Assembly (NCBI GenBank): GCA_002713555.1
Contig: PATG01000066.1
Span: 14,148 to 41,270, forward strand
Direction: 5' to 3'
From: Planctomycetaceae bacterium
GTDB taxonomy: Bacteria > Planctomycetota > Planctomycetia > Pirellulales > Lacipirellulaceae
DNA length: 27,123 nucleotides
Shown here: piece by piece, positions 6,249 through 14,846 of the stretch
How positions within the stretch are numbered: position 1 is the first letter of the stretch
How the letters are laid out: every line of letters begins with the position of its first letter
The notes under the pieces: model-generated
Databases searched by the model: none
The model's input: only the letters and a program-made list of their open reading frames with translations
Told to the model about the DNA's origin: nothing
Position numbers and translations under genes: made by a program

Positions 6249-7751
6249 ATGCAATCTGTTGGTGCTTCAAAATTCTATCCTCGAGTCTTATTGGCAGTTG
6301 CCATATGTGCGGTTTCATCGTGTCTGCTGGTGTCTGGATGCCAACAATTTTTGTCAGGTCCAGAAGTTAACAACCAAAAAAAGACTCCTCGTACAATTTA
6401 TGCCTTAGGGCATTTGAGACCAGCAACGGGGGTCATCGACATACGGGCAACTCCAGGGGACCGGCTGAAATCTTTGGCCGATGGCGTTGAGCAAAACAAT
6501 CTCATTCCGGCAGATGGTATTTTAGGCACGCTCGATAGTTATGATATGGGACGCAAGCAGCTTTTGGCGTTAGAGCAAAAGAAACAATTGGCTTCGCAAA
6601 AATATCAACATCAAAAACAACTTGCAGCGGCTCAGCTTGCACAATCAAATGCCACCAAGGCCCAAATGTTAGCAAAGCAGCAAGAAGTTTTATTGAAAGA
6701 AAGAAAGCTGGTTGTCCTGGAAGCAGCCATGGAACTTGAGAAACTGGAATACGAAAAATTGGAAAGACTCAGGGTCGAAGACCCCGATCTTGTGACGCTT
6801 CACCAACTTGCTAAACAAAAGAACAAATTAGATATGGCAAATCAAGATTTTGAGATTGCCAACCAAAGTTGTGAAACTACCAGGATTGCGGCCGATCTGG
6901 CTGTTGATGCAGCAACTGAAAGCTACAAGGTAGCTCACTTGACGCACGAACAAGTTAGTAAGTCATTCTCCCAGCAATTAGAAACCCGTTTAATCGATCA
7001 AGAGATAGAAGTTGCCAAAGAAGCATTAAAGAGATCCATGCTGCTAGCCCCCAAGTACTCACCGCATGCTTTGGAAAAATTACTTGCCGTTGAAATACAG
7101 GACTCTCCGGAAGCTTCAGGTGTTGTATCGACGGAAGATCATATTTCAGAGCCGGAAGTGGGACAGCACGCCAACGCATCTTCTCAATACACAGTGCTCA
7201 AGATCGCTGCGGCCGATGGCGAAATAGTAACGCAATCGCCAATTATGCAATTGGGTGATTTGAGAACGATGATCTGTATTGCAGAAGTGTATGAAGCAGA
7301 TCGTAAAGAGTTGTTCGAAGGTCAGAAAGCCATCATCCGCAGTCCAGCATTTTCAGGGTATTTTGCAGATGGTGATTTGAAAAATTTAAATTCGAATGAT
7401 CGCTGGGGAGGAATCCACGGGAAAATTGATAAAATTGGCCGCATGATTGCCCCACCGGGACTCACCAGCCGAAATCCATTGGCTCCAGCCGATCGAAGCG
7501 TTGTTGAAGTACGTATTGAAATTGATAGTGAGGCAAATGAGAAGGCGATTCAGGAAATTAGAGAAGAATTCAGGAAGCAGAATAAGCAGATAGAAACGAC
7601 ATGGAGCGAAGACGCGAATTCTCACGCAGCTGAGAATGTAGGGTTGCAGGTAACGGTAGAATTTTGCAGTAAAGAAGCGACAAACAACGTTGCTGCTGAA
7701 ACTGGATCGCGCGAAATTACAGAATCCTCCGAATACGGTCCAACTACCTGA
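6249..7751 (+). CDS. DevB-type periplasmic adaptor lipoprotein of an ABC exporter
   Basis: This is a membrane fusion protein of the DevB/HlyD group that should link the inner-membrane ABC exporter to an outer-membrane channel. The open frame begins at 6189, but the ATG at 6249 gives a proper signal: a hydrophobic stretch ending LLVSGC, a lipobox with lipid-bearing Cys. A DevB-like first strand region (ALGHLRPATGVIDIRATPGD) follows, then a long charged coiled coil over roughly the next 170 residues. After it comes the second barrel region with LGDLRTMICIAEVYEADR, and LAPADRSVVEVRIEID near the end. A variable acidic tail closes the protein (500 residues, longer than typical DevB). Classical DevB proteins are anchored by a helix, so lipid anchoring is a variation. 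The first permease starts 72 bases downstream. Confidence 0.85.
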   Translation: MQSVGASKFYPRVLLAVAICAVSSCLLVSGCQQFLSGPEVNNQKKTPRTIYALGHLRPATGVIDIRATPGDRLKSLADGVEQNNLIPADGILGTLDSYDMGRKQLLALEQKKQLASQKYQHQKQLAAAQLAQSNATKAQMLAKQQEVLLKERKLVVLEAAMELEKLEYEKLERLRVEDPDLVTLHQLAKQKNKLDMANQDFEIANQSCETTRIAADLAVDAATESYKVAHLTHEQVSKSFSQQLETRLIDQEIEVAKEALKRSMLLAPKYSPHALEKLLAVEIQDSPEASGVVSTEDHISEPEVGQHANASSQYTVLKIAAADGEIVTQSPIMQLGDLRTMICIAEVYEADRKELFEGQKAIIRSPAFSGYFADGDLKNLNSNDRWGGIHGKIDKIGRMIAPPGLTSRNPLAPADRSVVEVRIEIDSEANEKAIQEIREEFRKQNKQIETTWSEDANSHAAENVGLQVTVEFCSKEATNNVAAETGSREITESSEYGPTT

Positions 7752-7823
7752 GATATCTTTTCTTAAGGATGTTATGCCAGGTGTTTCGCAAATCTTTCAG
7801 GGCACTGGTGGCAAAAGGGCATT

Positions 7824-9080
7824 ATGAAAACCCCGCTGGCATGGAAGAATCTTGCCCATAATCGAATCCGTACGGCAATTGGTGTAGCGGGGGTTGGGTT
7901 TGCTGTAATTCTCATTTTTATGCAAATGGGTTTTCATGGCGCCATTCGCAAAACGGCAACCCAAATCTACGATGCGCTCGATTTTGATCTCATGTTGCGT
8001 TCTCCCGCGTATCTGCATTTGACCGAGCCGCGTTTTTTCCCGCGTGCAAGAGTCTTTCAAGCAGCATCTTTGCATGAAGTTGAAGTAGCTCGTCCTTTTT
8101 ATCTTGGTCTCAGTGAATGGCAAGCACCGATTCGAGGTGATATTTCTACTACAACAGATCTTAATGATGGCGATCCCGCTGGGGAATGGCGAGGTATCAT
8201 TACGATGGGCAGCGACCCCAATGATCCTGGTTTTGTTCGGCAAGACATTTGTCAGTTAGCCAGACAACTAACGGATTCCAGCTTTGTGCTGGTGGATTCA
8301 AAGTCAAAACCCGAATACGGCCCAGTCAATAAACGAGAATTTACAGAGCAGGATATCGGTGTTGAAACTGCTTTGGGGCCCAATCGAATACGTATCGTTG
8401 GATTGTTCGAATTAGGGACTGGCATGGCAAGCAATGGTGCTTGTTTGACCAACCCAGAAGGTTATGTGCGCGCTTGTCCCTGGCAAACGATCGCTGATGT
8501 GAACTTCGGTTTGATCAAGCTCCGCGATCCTGGCTCTGCTAATCTTGTGAAGAAAAAACTTAGAGCCATCTATGGTATTCCAGAGCCAGTCCCCAGTGAT
8601 GCATTACAACCCGAGGCTGCACATTATACCAATACGGATGTCGAAATACTTACGCGTGCGGAAGTGAATGAGGTTGAGGAGTATCGTTGGGTAGAAGAAA
8701 CACCTTTGGGTAAGATTTTTAACTTGGGGGTCTGGGTGGCTCTCTTCGTAGGTGTTGCAATCGTCTATCAGGTGCTCTCAACAGACATCACCAATATGAT
8801 GGGTGAGTATGCAACATTAAAAGCCATGGGATACAGCAATAAGTATTTAACTAAAGTTGTCCTCCAGCAATCGGTTCTACTGGCGGTTGTGGGCTATGTT
8901 CCTTCGGTGTTGATTTCGTACGTTTCGTACCACATTGTGGAAACGGTCTCTGGGCTGCCCATGTCGATGTCTCCCAGAATATTGCTCACTGTGCTACTAC
9001 TCGCCATTGGAATGTGTGTGCTTTCGGGTACGGCGGCTCTTAGGAAACTTTATCAGGCCGATCCGGCAGATCTATTCTAA
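7824..9080 (+). CDS. DevC-type ABC exporter permease 1
   Basis: This is an FtsX/MacB-fold permease of the DevC group. The 418 residues show one N-terminal helix (about 18-40, after PLAWKNLAHNRIRTAIG) and a large periplasmic domain. Three C-terminal helices follow (about 300-322, 345-370 and 385-407). The conserved cytoplasmic signature GEYATLKAMGYSNKYL lies between C-terminal helices 1 and 2. The protein ends ADPADLF, shared with the next gene. ATG 7824 is preceded by AAAAGGG. It lies 72 bases after the adaptor and 6 bases before a second, diverged permease, so the two probably form a heterodimer. Confidence 0.92.
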   Translation: MKTPLAWKNLAHNRIRTAIGVAGVGFAVILIFMQMGFHGAIRKTATQIYDALDFDLMLRSPAYLHLTEPRFFPRARVFQAASLHEVEVARPFYLGLSEWQAPIRGDISTTTDLNDGDPAGEWRGIITMGSDPNDPGFVRQDICQLARQLTDSSFVLVDSKSKPEYGPVNKREFTEQDIGVETALGPNRIRIVGLFELGTGMASNGACLTNPEGYVRACPWQTIADVNFGLIKLRDPGSANLVKKKLRAIYGIPEPVPSDALQPEAAHYTNTDVEILTRAEVNEVEEYRWVEETPLGKIFNLGVWVALFVGVAIVYQVLSTDITNMMGEYATLKAMGYSNKYLTKVVLQQSVLLAVVGYVPSVLISYVSYHIVETVSGLPMSMSPRILLTVLLLAIGMCVLSGTAALRKLYQADPADLF

Positions 9081-9086
9081 GTAATC

Positions 9087-10280
9087 ATGAAGCGAACAAC
9101 AAAAACACCTCTGGCTTGGAAGAACCTGACGCACGATTGGCGTCGGTTGGCAGTGGCGATTGCTGGAATTGGATTTGCAGTGTTATTAATGTTCACACAG
9201 GTAGGATTTCAGAATGCGCTTTTTGATAGTCAGGTAAAAATAATTGACGATCTACAAGGTGACATTTTTTTGGTGAATAAAGCCAAATACACATTAGCTG
9301 CGGAGAAGCGTTTTTCAATATCAAGAATACATCAGGCACGGTCGTGTTCTGGTGTCAAGGGTGCCTATCCTGTTTATTCGGAGCTGACAACTTCTGTGCT
9401 ACGGAAGATTAAGGCAGGGCGAGGAAATCGTGGATATCCCCTCCGTTCGCTTGGTTATCATGTCGGAGATCCAATCTTCCAGTCTAAGTCGATCAATGCG
9501 CAGAGTGACTTGCTAAGAATCCCTAGCGCAGCATTAATCGATGTAAAAAGCAAGGCAAAGAAGTTTGAGTTTGATATGGAGATGCCCGAAAAACTGGATC
9601 AGTACTCTCTTGAACTGGCCGGAAAAAAACTCACCCTCGTAGGCACTTTCGATCTAGGAATCGATTTTGCCCATAATGGTAACCTTATTATGAATGCAGA
9701 AAGTTTTGCAAAATACTTTCCGCATCGTAAGCGATTTGGTGATCCATTGAGTGTGGTTGATCTCGGCGTGGTCCATGTCTTGCCAGGTTTTTCTGTGACA
9801 GAAGTTAAAGAGCGGTTGGAAGATACACTCGAAGACGATGTCCATGTCTACACAAGAGAAGAATTTCGCAATACTGAAATCAAGTTTTGGGATAAGAGTA
9901 CGCCGATTGGTACAATATTTTTGGCAGGCAAAATTATTGGCTTTGTGGTAGGCATGGTTATTTGTTATCAGGTGATTTTTTCTGATATTGCCGACCACAT
10001 GTCAGAATTTGCAACGCTCAAAGCAATGGGGTACACGACCGCTTACTTCATTCGCTTGATAGTGGTAGAAGCAATCTTACTTTCGATCATTGGTTTTGTC
10101 CCAGGAACTTTAGTGAGCCTGGTCTTGTATTCCAGATTGGCCAGTGTGACTGGCTTGCAAATGCTGATGACATTTGATTGTTTGGTGCAAGTTCTGATAA
10201 CCACTGTCGTGATGTGTATCGCTTCTGGGTTGTTGGCAGTCCGTAAGTTACTGGCAGCGGACCCGGCATCCTTGTTTTAG
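9087..10280 (+). CDS. DevC-type ABC exporter permease 2
   Basis: This 397-residue paralogue of the preceding gene has the same layout. The N-terminal TPLAWKNLTHDWRRLAVAI motif runs into the first helix, a periplasmic domain follows, and three C-terminal helices carry SEFATLKAMGYTTAYF. It ends ADPASLF. It is clearly diverged from permease 1 in the periplasmic part, so this is an old duplication and not a recent one. No good SD precedes the ATG, and translation may depend on coupling to the gene 6 bases upstream. The two permeases plausibly pair around two copies of the ATPase. Confidence 0.92.
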   Translation: MKRTTKTPLAWKNLTHDWRRLAVAIAGIGFAVLLMFTQVGFQNALFDSQVKIIDDLQGDIFLVNKAKYTLAAEKRFSISRIHQARSCSGVKGAYPVYSELTTSVLRKIKAGRGNRGYPLRSLGYHVGDPIFQSKSINAQSDLLRIPSAALIDVKSKAKKFEFDMEMPEKLDQYSLELAGKKLTLVGTFDLGIDFAHNGNLIMNAESFAKYFPHRKRFGDPLSVVDLGVVHVLPGFSVTEVKERLEDTLEDDVHVYTREEFRNTEIKFWDKSTPIGTIFLAGKIIGFVVGMVICYQVIFSDIADHMSEFATLKAMGYTTAYFIRLIVVEAILLSIIGFVPGTLVSLVLYSRLASVTGLQMLMTFDCLVQVLITTVVMCIASGLLAVRKLLAADPASLF

Positions 10281-10343
10281 CGGCCAATTATTGTTTTGTG
10301 TGTTGAGAAGTAACTATTTAATTACCCATAGCAAAGTTTCACC

Positions 10344-11489
10344 ATGGACTCACAAACTACCATGCCGGCAACTAGTGGCGCTTTTGCTGAAGACATGCAC
10401 TTGCCAAAGACCGTCAGTGTCGCAGGATTGAATCATTATTTTGGTGATGGCGAATTACGCAAGCAAGCCTTATTTAAGAATAACCTGGATGTTCGACGTG
10501 GCGAAATTGTCATCATGACGGGCCCTTCGGGTTCGGGGAAAACTACGTTGTTAACTTTGATCGGTACCTTGCGTACGGTCCAAGAAGGCAGTCTTAAAGT
10601 GCTGGGGAATGAATTGTGTGATGCCGATCGAGATCTTATCGTTCGTCTTAGACGTGAATTAGGTTTTATTTTTCAAGCGCATAATCTATTTGAATCTCTA
10701 ACGGCTTTTCAGAATGTTAATATGGCTGCAGAGCTCTCTGGACTAGACCCGGGTATCGCTGCCGGCCGAATCAAGTCTTTGCTTTCACGTTTAGGACTTG
10801 GTGAACGAATCCACTACAAGCCAAATTCATTGTCAGGTGGACAAAAGCAAAGAGTCGCTATCGCTCGTGGTTTGGTGCACAAGCCTAAGTTAATTCTGGC
10901 TGATGAGCCAACTGCTGCGCTCGACGAAAAGTCAGGGCGAGAAGTGGTAACGCTTTTTCAAGAACTTGCACGCGATGAAGGGTGTACCATCATTATGGTC
11001 ACTCATGACAATCGAATTCTTGATGTTGCCGATCGCATCGTGAACATGGTAGACGGAAGCATCAAGTCGGATGTTGCCGTACAAGAGACCTCGGTTATCT
11101 GTGAATTCCTGAAAGAATTCCCGCTATTTGCAGATCTCACACCCAATACGCTGGCCGAAGTTGCAGACCAGATGATGGTGCACGAAGCCGATCAAGGACA
11201 ACAGGTTATTCGCCAGGGCGATACAGGAGAGTTGTTCTACATGATACGAAATGGAAATGTGGATGTTTTGATCGACGATGGTCAGCAGGAGAAAAAGGTT
11301 GCCGAGCTCACGCAAGGACAGTTCTTTGGCGAAGCGGCATTGATTACTGATGAACCTCGCAACGCGACTGTTGTTGCGAAAGAAAAGTCTATATTTTACG
11401 CACTTGGAAAAGACGACTTTCGGCGTGTTTTAGAGACCAGCGCTACCTTCGAAGAAGAATTGAGGCAAGCCCTGTTTAGTCGGAAATAG
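10344..11489 (+). CDS. DevA-type ABC ATPase fused to a cyclic-nucleotide-binding domain
   Basis: This is the energising subunit of the exporter. Residues 20-243 form a LolD/MacB/DevA-type ATPase: Walker A GPSGSGKTT (60-68), Q-loop Q111, signature LSGGQKQR (163-170), Walker B LILADE (183-188) and switch His221. All are intact. After a short linker, residues 252-381 form a cNMP-binding (CAP_ED) domain of the kind found in CRP and PKA regulatory subunits. It begins FLKEFPLFADLTPNTL and carries the phosphate-binding cassette FFGEAALITDEPRNATV (327-343) with Glu330 and Arg339. DevA relatives are normally about 230-250 residues and lack this tail. The arrangement suggests export controlled by a cyclic nucleotide; that control is inferred. 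Confidence 0.95.
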   Translation: MDSQTTMPATSGAFAEDMHLPKTVSVAGLNHYFGDGELRKQALFKNNLDVRRGEIVIMTGPSGSGKTTLLTLIGTLRTVQEGSLKVLGNELCDADRDLIVRLRRELGFIFQAHNLFESLTAFQNVNMAAELSGLDPGIAAGRIKSLLSRLGLGERIHYKPNSLSGGQKQRVAIARGLVHKPKLILADEPTAALDEKSGREVVTLFQELARDEGCTIIMVTHDNRILDVADRIVNMVDGSIKSDVAVQETSVICEFLKEFPLFADLTPNTLAEVADQMMVHEADQGQQVIRQGDTGELFYMIRNGNVDVLIDDGQQEKKVAELTQGQFFGEAALITDEPRNATVVAKEKSIFYALGKDDFRRVLETSATFEEELRQALFSRK

Positions 11490-11502
11490 CAGGTCACGGT
11501 AG

Positions 11503-12861
11503 CTACTCGCAACACCTTGATGCAGCTTGGCAGTTGTTCGTCGAGGATTCTTTCTGTGAGCAGCTACTGGCTGTGCATTGACAGCAATCACCATCGCAGT
11601 AGCCTTCACAGCAAAGTTTGGGGCAAATGTCACATTCTATGGCTAACATGTCTTGTGCCTCGCGCAATTCAACGCGTGCAATTTTTAGAGCCACTACTTG
11701 CTCAACAAGATGGGATTGCACGTTGTAGAGCTGGCCACGGATATTGCTGATTTCAAAAATGGTAACATCTGTTAAATCACGTGTTTTTTCGATTTCGTCC
11801 AGGCGGTCCTGCAAAGTCTGCACCGATTCCTGGGCAAGCACGACCTGTTGCTGTAATAGACCAATCTTGTAGGCAGCATTCTTAATCTCTGCAATGGCTC
11901 CCTTTTCAGAGTGGCTATAAAAGAGTGCAACTTGACGGCAACGGATTGGTAATTCGGCTTCATTGCAGCGGAAGCAGCGTGCCACATGCAACCAACCCTC
12001 ACGCGGTTCAATCGAACCAACAGTCGAATCTGAGAATTTTAAAACACCTCTAGCAATCGGCAATAAGGGTTTTCGAAGTTTGCATAGGACCAGACTTAAA
12101 CCACGTAAATCGATACGATTTGCTAGACCAACTAGTAGCTCGCCCTCGATATCTACGGGGCTGAGATCGGGTAGCCAATCGACCTGTGGCCAATAGAAAC
12201 TGTACTCACTAAGGGGACAACCAATGAGAGATTGAATTTGCCCATTTAACTGAATTCTTAAAAAGTCAAGTTGTAGTGCCTGTTCTTCAAGATCACTGAT
12301 TTGGGTAACAATCTGGCTACGTTCGATACCTGCGGGCAGTTCCAGTCCTTCAGCAACCAGATTGTCTATCCGTTGGAGCGTCTTGTCTGATTCTTTGATG
12401 CCGGCATAAAGATAGTGTTTTTGAGCTTCAAGTCCTGCTAGCTGATAGAATGCGGTGAGCGCCATAGCAGCAGCTTCGTTGCGTAAATCGTTTGCCCTTA
12501 GGGATAATAAATCCCGATCAAGGCATAGATTATCCCGTACGTTTTTTGTGTCACATTCGATGATCACTTTTGCCCAGTGCCTTTCGAGCTCGACCATATT
12601 GGCGACGCTAGCATTGGTGGCAGCATTGCACTGACAAATAGCGGCTTCGAGCAACTGATAGGTTTCTGTTGGGGTAGGTAAAGGCAACAATTCGCATTCG
12701 TCTACATTCAGCAAGTCAGGAGGCGTGTCTTCAGGATCAGTCAATTCGTGTATGCATGGAGCACAGGGTGTCCCAGGCACTCCACATTTTGAAGAGGGGC
12801 ACGCACAGCCTGCAAGCAGAAGCAGAGGCAGTAAAGTGATAGCAAGGGGCCCGATAACCAT
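11503..12861 (-). CDS. Cysteine-rich TolC-like outer-membrane lipoprotein
   Basis: This 452-residue protein starts with a signal peptide ending LLLLAGC (lipobox), so it is lipid-anchored. The middle is helical and coiled-coil rich and arranged like outer-membrane efflux proteins. The motif LLVGLANRIDLRGLSL resembles the A-x-x-x-R-x-D-L-R repeat of that family, with two helical hairpin halves. It is unusual in having 27 Cys: five in the first 20 mature residues and twelve in the last 44 (around CDICPKLCCEGYCDGDCCQC). The stop lies 13 bases from the stop of the ABC ATPase, on the opposite strand. The tail may bind metal or form disulfides. TolC assignment is moderate because beta strands of the channel are not obvious. 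Confidence 0.68.
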   Translation of the reverse strand: MVIGPLAITLLPLLLLAGCACPSSKCGVPGTPCAPCIHELTDPEDTPPDLLNVDECELLPLPTPTETYQLLEAAICQCNAATNASVANMVELERHWAKVIIECDTKNVRDNLCLDRDLLSLRANDLRNEAAAMALTAFYQLAGLEAQKHYLYAGIKESDKTLQRIDNLVAEGLELPAGIERSQIVTQISDLEEQALQLDFLRIQLNGQIQSLIGCPLSEYSFYWPQVDWLPDLSPVDIEGELLVGLANRIDLRGLSLVLCKLRKPLLPIARGVLKFSDSTVGSIEPREGWLHVARCFRCNEAELPIRCRQVALFYSHSEKGAIAEIKNAAYKIGLLQQQVVLAQESVQTLQDRLDEIEKTRDLTDVTIFEISNIRGQLYNVQSHLVEQVVALKIARVELREAQDMLAIECDICPKLCCEGYCDGDCCQCTASSCSQKESSTNNCQAASRCCE

Positions 12862-12985
12862 AAGAATCGTCGTAGCAGGAACGGAATGCGTAACGATTTT
12901 TGTTATCGAGTTCTAGATATACTACCCGCAGCAGTTGCCTTAGTTTTTCCGCTCGTACTACTCAGGTAAACTTTGCGGATTAGAT

Positions 12986-13014
12986 GCCTCACGGAATATG
13001 TGGGCGAGTGAGGC
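12986..13014 (-). terminator. Hairpin downstream of the MOSC gene
   Basis: GCCTCAC (12986-12992) pairs with GTGAGGC (13008-13014) over 15 bases. It lies between the end of the MOSC gene and the start of the TolC-like gene on the same strand. No T-run was found, so it may separate the two transcripts or be regulatory. Confidence 0.3.
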
Positions 13015-13023
13015 AGCTACAGC

Positions 13024-13046
13024 CATCCGTATAGGCATCCGTATAG
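13024..13046. repeat. Tandem 12-base repeat
   Basis: CATCCGTATAG occurs at 13024-13034 and again at 13036-13046, in the gap upstream of the TolC-like gene. It could be a paired protein-binding site or a slippage product. Confidence 0.4.
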
Positions 13047-13121
13047 AGGGACTGCCATTGCTACGAGTGGAGGGACACTACTGCCCGATTCGTCTTGCTA
13101 GATAAGGAAATCTACTCCTAT

Positions 13122-13904
13122 TTAAACGAGAGAACATAATGGATCCCCTAGTCGCAGCGTATTGCCATTTTCAACGGATTCGAGTCCTGTGTTGACTCCA
13201 AGTCGATAAAAATGGTCAAAACGTGTGGTAGGAGCCCATCCGGGCAGAGAATCTTGCCTGCGTTTCGCAAAAATCTTTGAAAAATGCGACGACACGACTC
13301 CATTTTGAGAGTCTCTGCTAGGCACGATACAGCGCTGGCAGGCACCACGTCCTTGCCAGATAATTTTGCCAATTTGAAATCGGAAAATCTTGTTGTGATT
13401 TTCTGCAATGAGTTGGTCTTCCCAAAAGGGGACATCACTATCGATTTCGAGATTCATGCGAAATCGTCGTCGTACTTCGGCAAGATCAATGCCATCAAAC
13501 CAGGTAGCGACTTCGGTCAGTGAGGCTGTGCTAATCAGTGTAGGGCCTGGTGCTTCACAATCGTCAGGAAAACCTTCGTTGGCATTTTCTACGAAGCGAC
13601 ATTTCTTATGGAGTAATTTGCTGCACCATGCCGCAAGTTTTTCGCCTTCGTCAGGTAAGAGAAAAGTTGCAAATTGTTCACCCTGGCGGAGTGTTACTTT
13701 CCTGAAATCTTCGTCATAGGTTGCACGAATACTGTGTATGCCAACGCATTGTTTACCGTTAACAAGCTTTCCCCATTGATCGACCAAGGCGTAACGGCGG
13801 TCATTTGCGAGCGCACCATTTGCAAGGACGGTAACTTTATCTACATCGCAACCATCTAGAGATTTAATCGGAAAGATAGTAATGCGGTTGAGTGTAGGTG
13901 TCAT
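13122..13904 (-). CDS. MOSC-domain molybdenum-cofactor protein (YcbX/mARC-like)
   Basis: The 260-residue protein has the N-terminal MOSC barrel signature FPIKSL (11-16) with RRYALVD (36-42). The MOSC domain proper has RRFRMNLEID (146-154) and GACQRCIVPSRD (187-198). By analogy with mARC and YcbX, Cys192 in RCIV should ligate the molybdenum. Family members reduce N-hydroxylated compounds or detoxify base analogues, using a flavodoxin or ferredoxin partner. No fused 2Fe-2S domain is present, unlike YcbX, so a separate electron donor is needed. ATG 13904 has no clear SD. It lies downstream of the HAD gene with a hairpin between them (13969-13990), so it may have its own promoter. Confidence 0.88.
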   Translation of the reverse strand: MTPTLNRITIFPIKSLDGCDVDKVTVLANGALANDRRYALVDQWGKLVNGKQCVGIHSIRATYDEDFRKVTLRQGEQFATFLLPDEGEKLAAWCSKLLHKKCRFVENANEGFPDDCEAPGPTLISTASLTEVATWFDGIDLAEVRRRFRMNLEIDSDVPFWEDQLIAENHNKIFRFQIGKIIWQGRGACQRCIVPSRDSQNGVVSSHFSKIFAKRRQDSLPGWAPTTRFDHFYRLGVNTGLESVENGNTLRLGDPLCSLV

Positions 13905-13968
13905 GACTTAGGGGTAAAATCAAAAATTGGCGGCACGCCGTAGCTGTATTCATGTTGGAACGAAGTAG

Positions 13969-13990
13969 GGAACGCCCACTGTTGCGTTCC
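13969..13990 (-). terminator. Hairpin between the HAD and MOSC genes
   Basis: GGAACGC (13969-13975) pairs perfectly with GCGTTCC (13984-13990) over an 8-base loop, 70 bases past the HAD stop on the minus strand. There is no long T-run. It is a plausible transcript boundary. Confidence 0.4.
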
Positions 13991-14059
13991 GAGCATGAGA
14001 TAAAGCCGAAGGCGCCGAAATACATCCCCTACAATTCCATGGATAGACCCTTGCAGGTT

Positions 14060-14776
14060 CTAGGTTGCACCATTGCTTGAGCACGAATGCACTTCCTTAT
14101 AAATGGCAGTGGGTTCTGTTAGATCTTGGAGTAGTAAATCGGGTTGAGTGGCAGCCAATTCCTGAAAAGTATTACCACCCGTAGCGACGGCTACTGCAAA
14201 GGCATTGATAGATCGTGCACACCTGACATCATTTGGAGTATCGCCAATAACCATTATTTTAGGAGACCCTTGGCCATTTTGGTGACCACCGTGATTCTTA
14301 TGAAAATCGATTGCCGCTTGTTGGGCATCAGCGGCAATATCATTGCGATCCGTTCGCATGTCACCAAATCCACCAAACTCAAATAGATCGGCCATGCCAT
14401 AGTAACGGAGCTTTTCTCTGGCACCTTGCTGAACATTGCCGGTCAGTATGCCTAATTGTACATGATCCAACTTTTTAAGTGTTTCCAGAAGTGTCGAAAC
14501 GCCTGGAAGAATGGTTCCTTGGCAAGTCATTAATGAATGAGGCAAGCGTTTTGTATAGCCAGAATAAAAATGATTCCAGTTTGTTTCGGTAGGCTCAACA
14601 TTACAGGCCAGCATGATCTCTTCGGCAATTGCTCGATCGCTGCGCCCCGCAAAAGTTACGTTGTCGGGTAGTTGCGTGAATCTGAAGTCTTCTTGAAATG
14701 TTCTGCGGAACGCATCTTTACCTGCCCCACCTGTATTGACAAGTGTGCCATCGATATCAAATAAAACTGTGTACAT
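14060..14776 (-). CDS. HAD-superfamily phosphatase (phosphoglycolate phosphatase-like)
   Basis: This is a 238-residue haloacid-dehalogenase hydrolase. Motif I is FDIDGTLVNTGG, with nucleophile Asp7 and acid/base Asp9. A helical cap follows, then motif II LGILTGNV and motif IV VIGDTPNDVRCAR. The cap type and the final GGNT motif match the Gph/PGP-like group that dephosphorylates small phosphorylated metabolites. The substrate cannot be told from sequence, so no symbol is given. The ATG at 14776 is preceded by GAAGGT at good spacing. It follows the GGQ release-factor-like gene by 70 bases on the same strand. Confidence 0.88.
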   Translation of the reverse strand: MYTVLFDIDGTLVNTGGAGKDAFRRTFQEDFRFTQLPDNVTFAGRSDRAIAEEIMLACNVEPTETNWNHFYSGYTKRLPHSLMTCQGTILPGVSTLLETLKKLDHVQLGILTGNVQQGAREKLRYYGMADLFEFGGFGDMRTDRNDIAADAQQAAIDFHKNHGGHQNGQGSPKIMVIGDTPNDVRCARSINAFAVAVATGGNTFQELAATQPDLLLQDLTEPTAIYKEVHSCSSNGAT

Positions 14777-14846
14777 GCTTTACCTTCTAATGCGAACTGC
14801 TTTTTAACATTGTAAATGGATTTCTAACTTAAAGCGAGAGTGCGCA

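Noticed and set aside
11770..11790. CACGTG-centred sequence considered as a parS site
   Set aside because: Only the central six bases fit; the flanks do not match the TGTTTCACGTGAAACA consensus.
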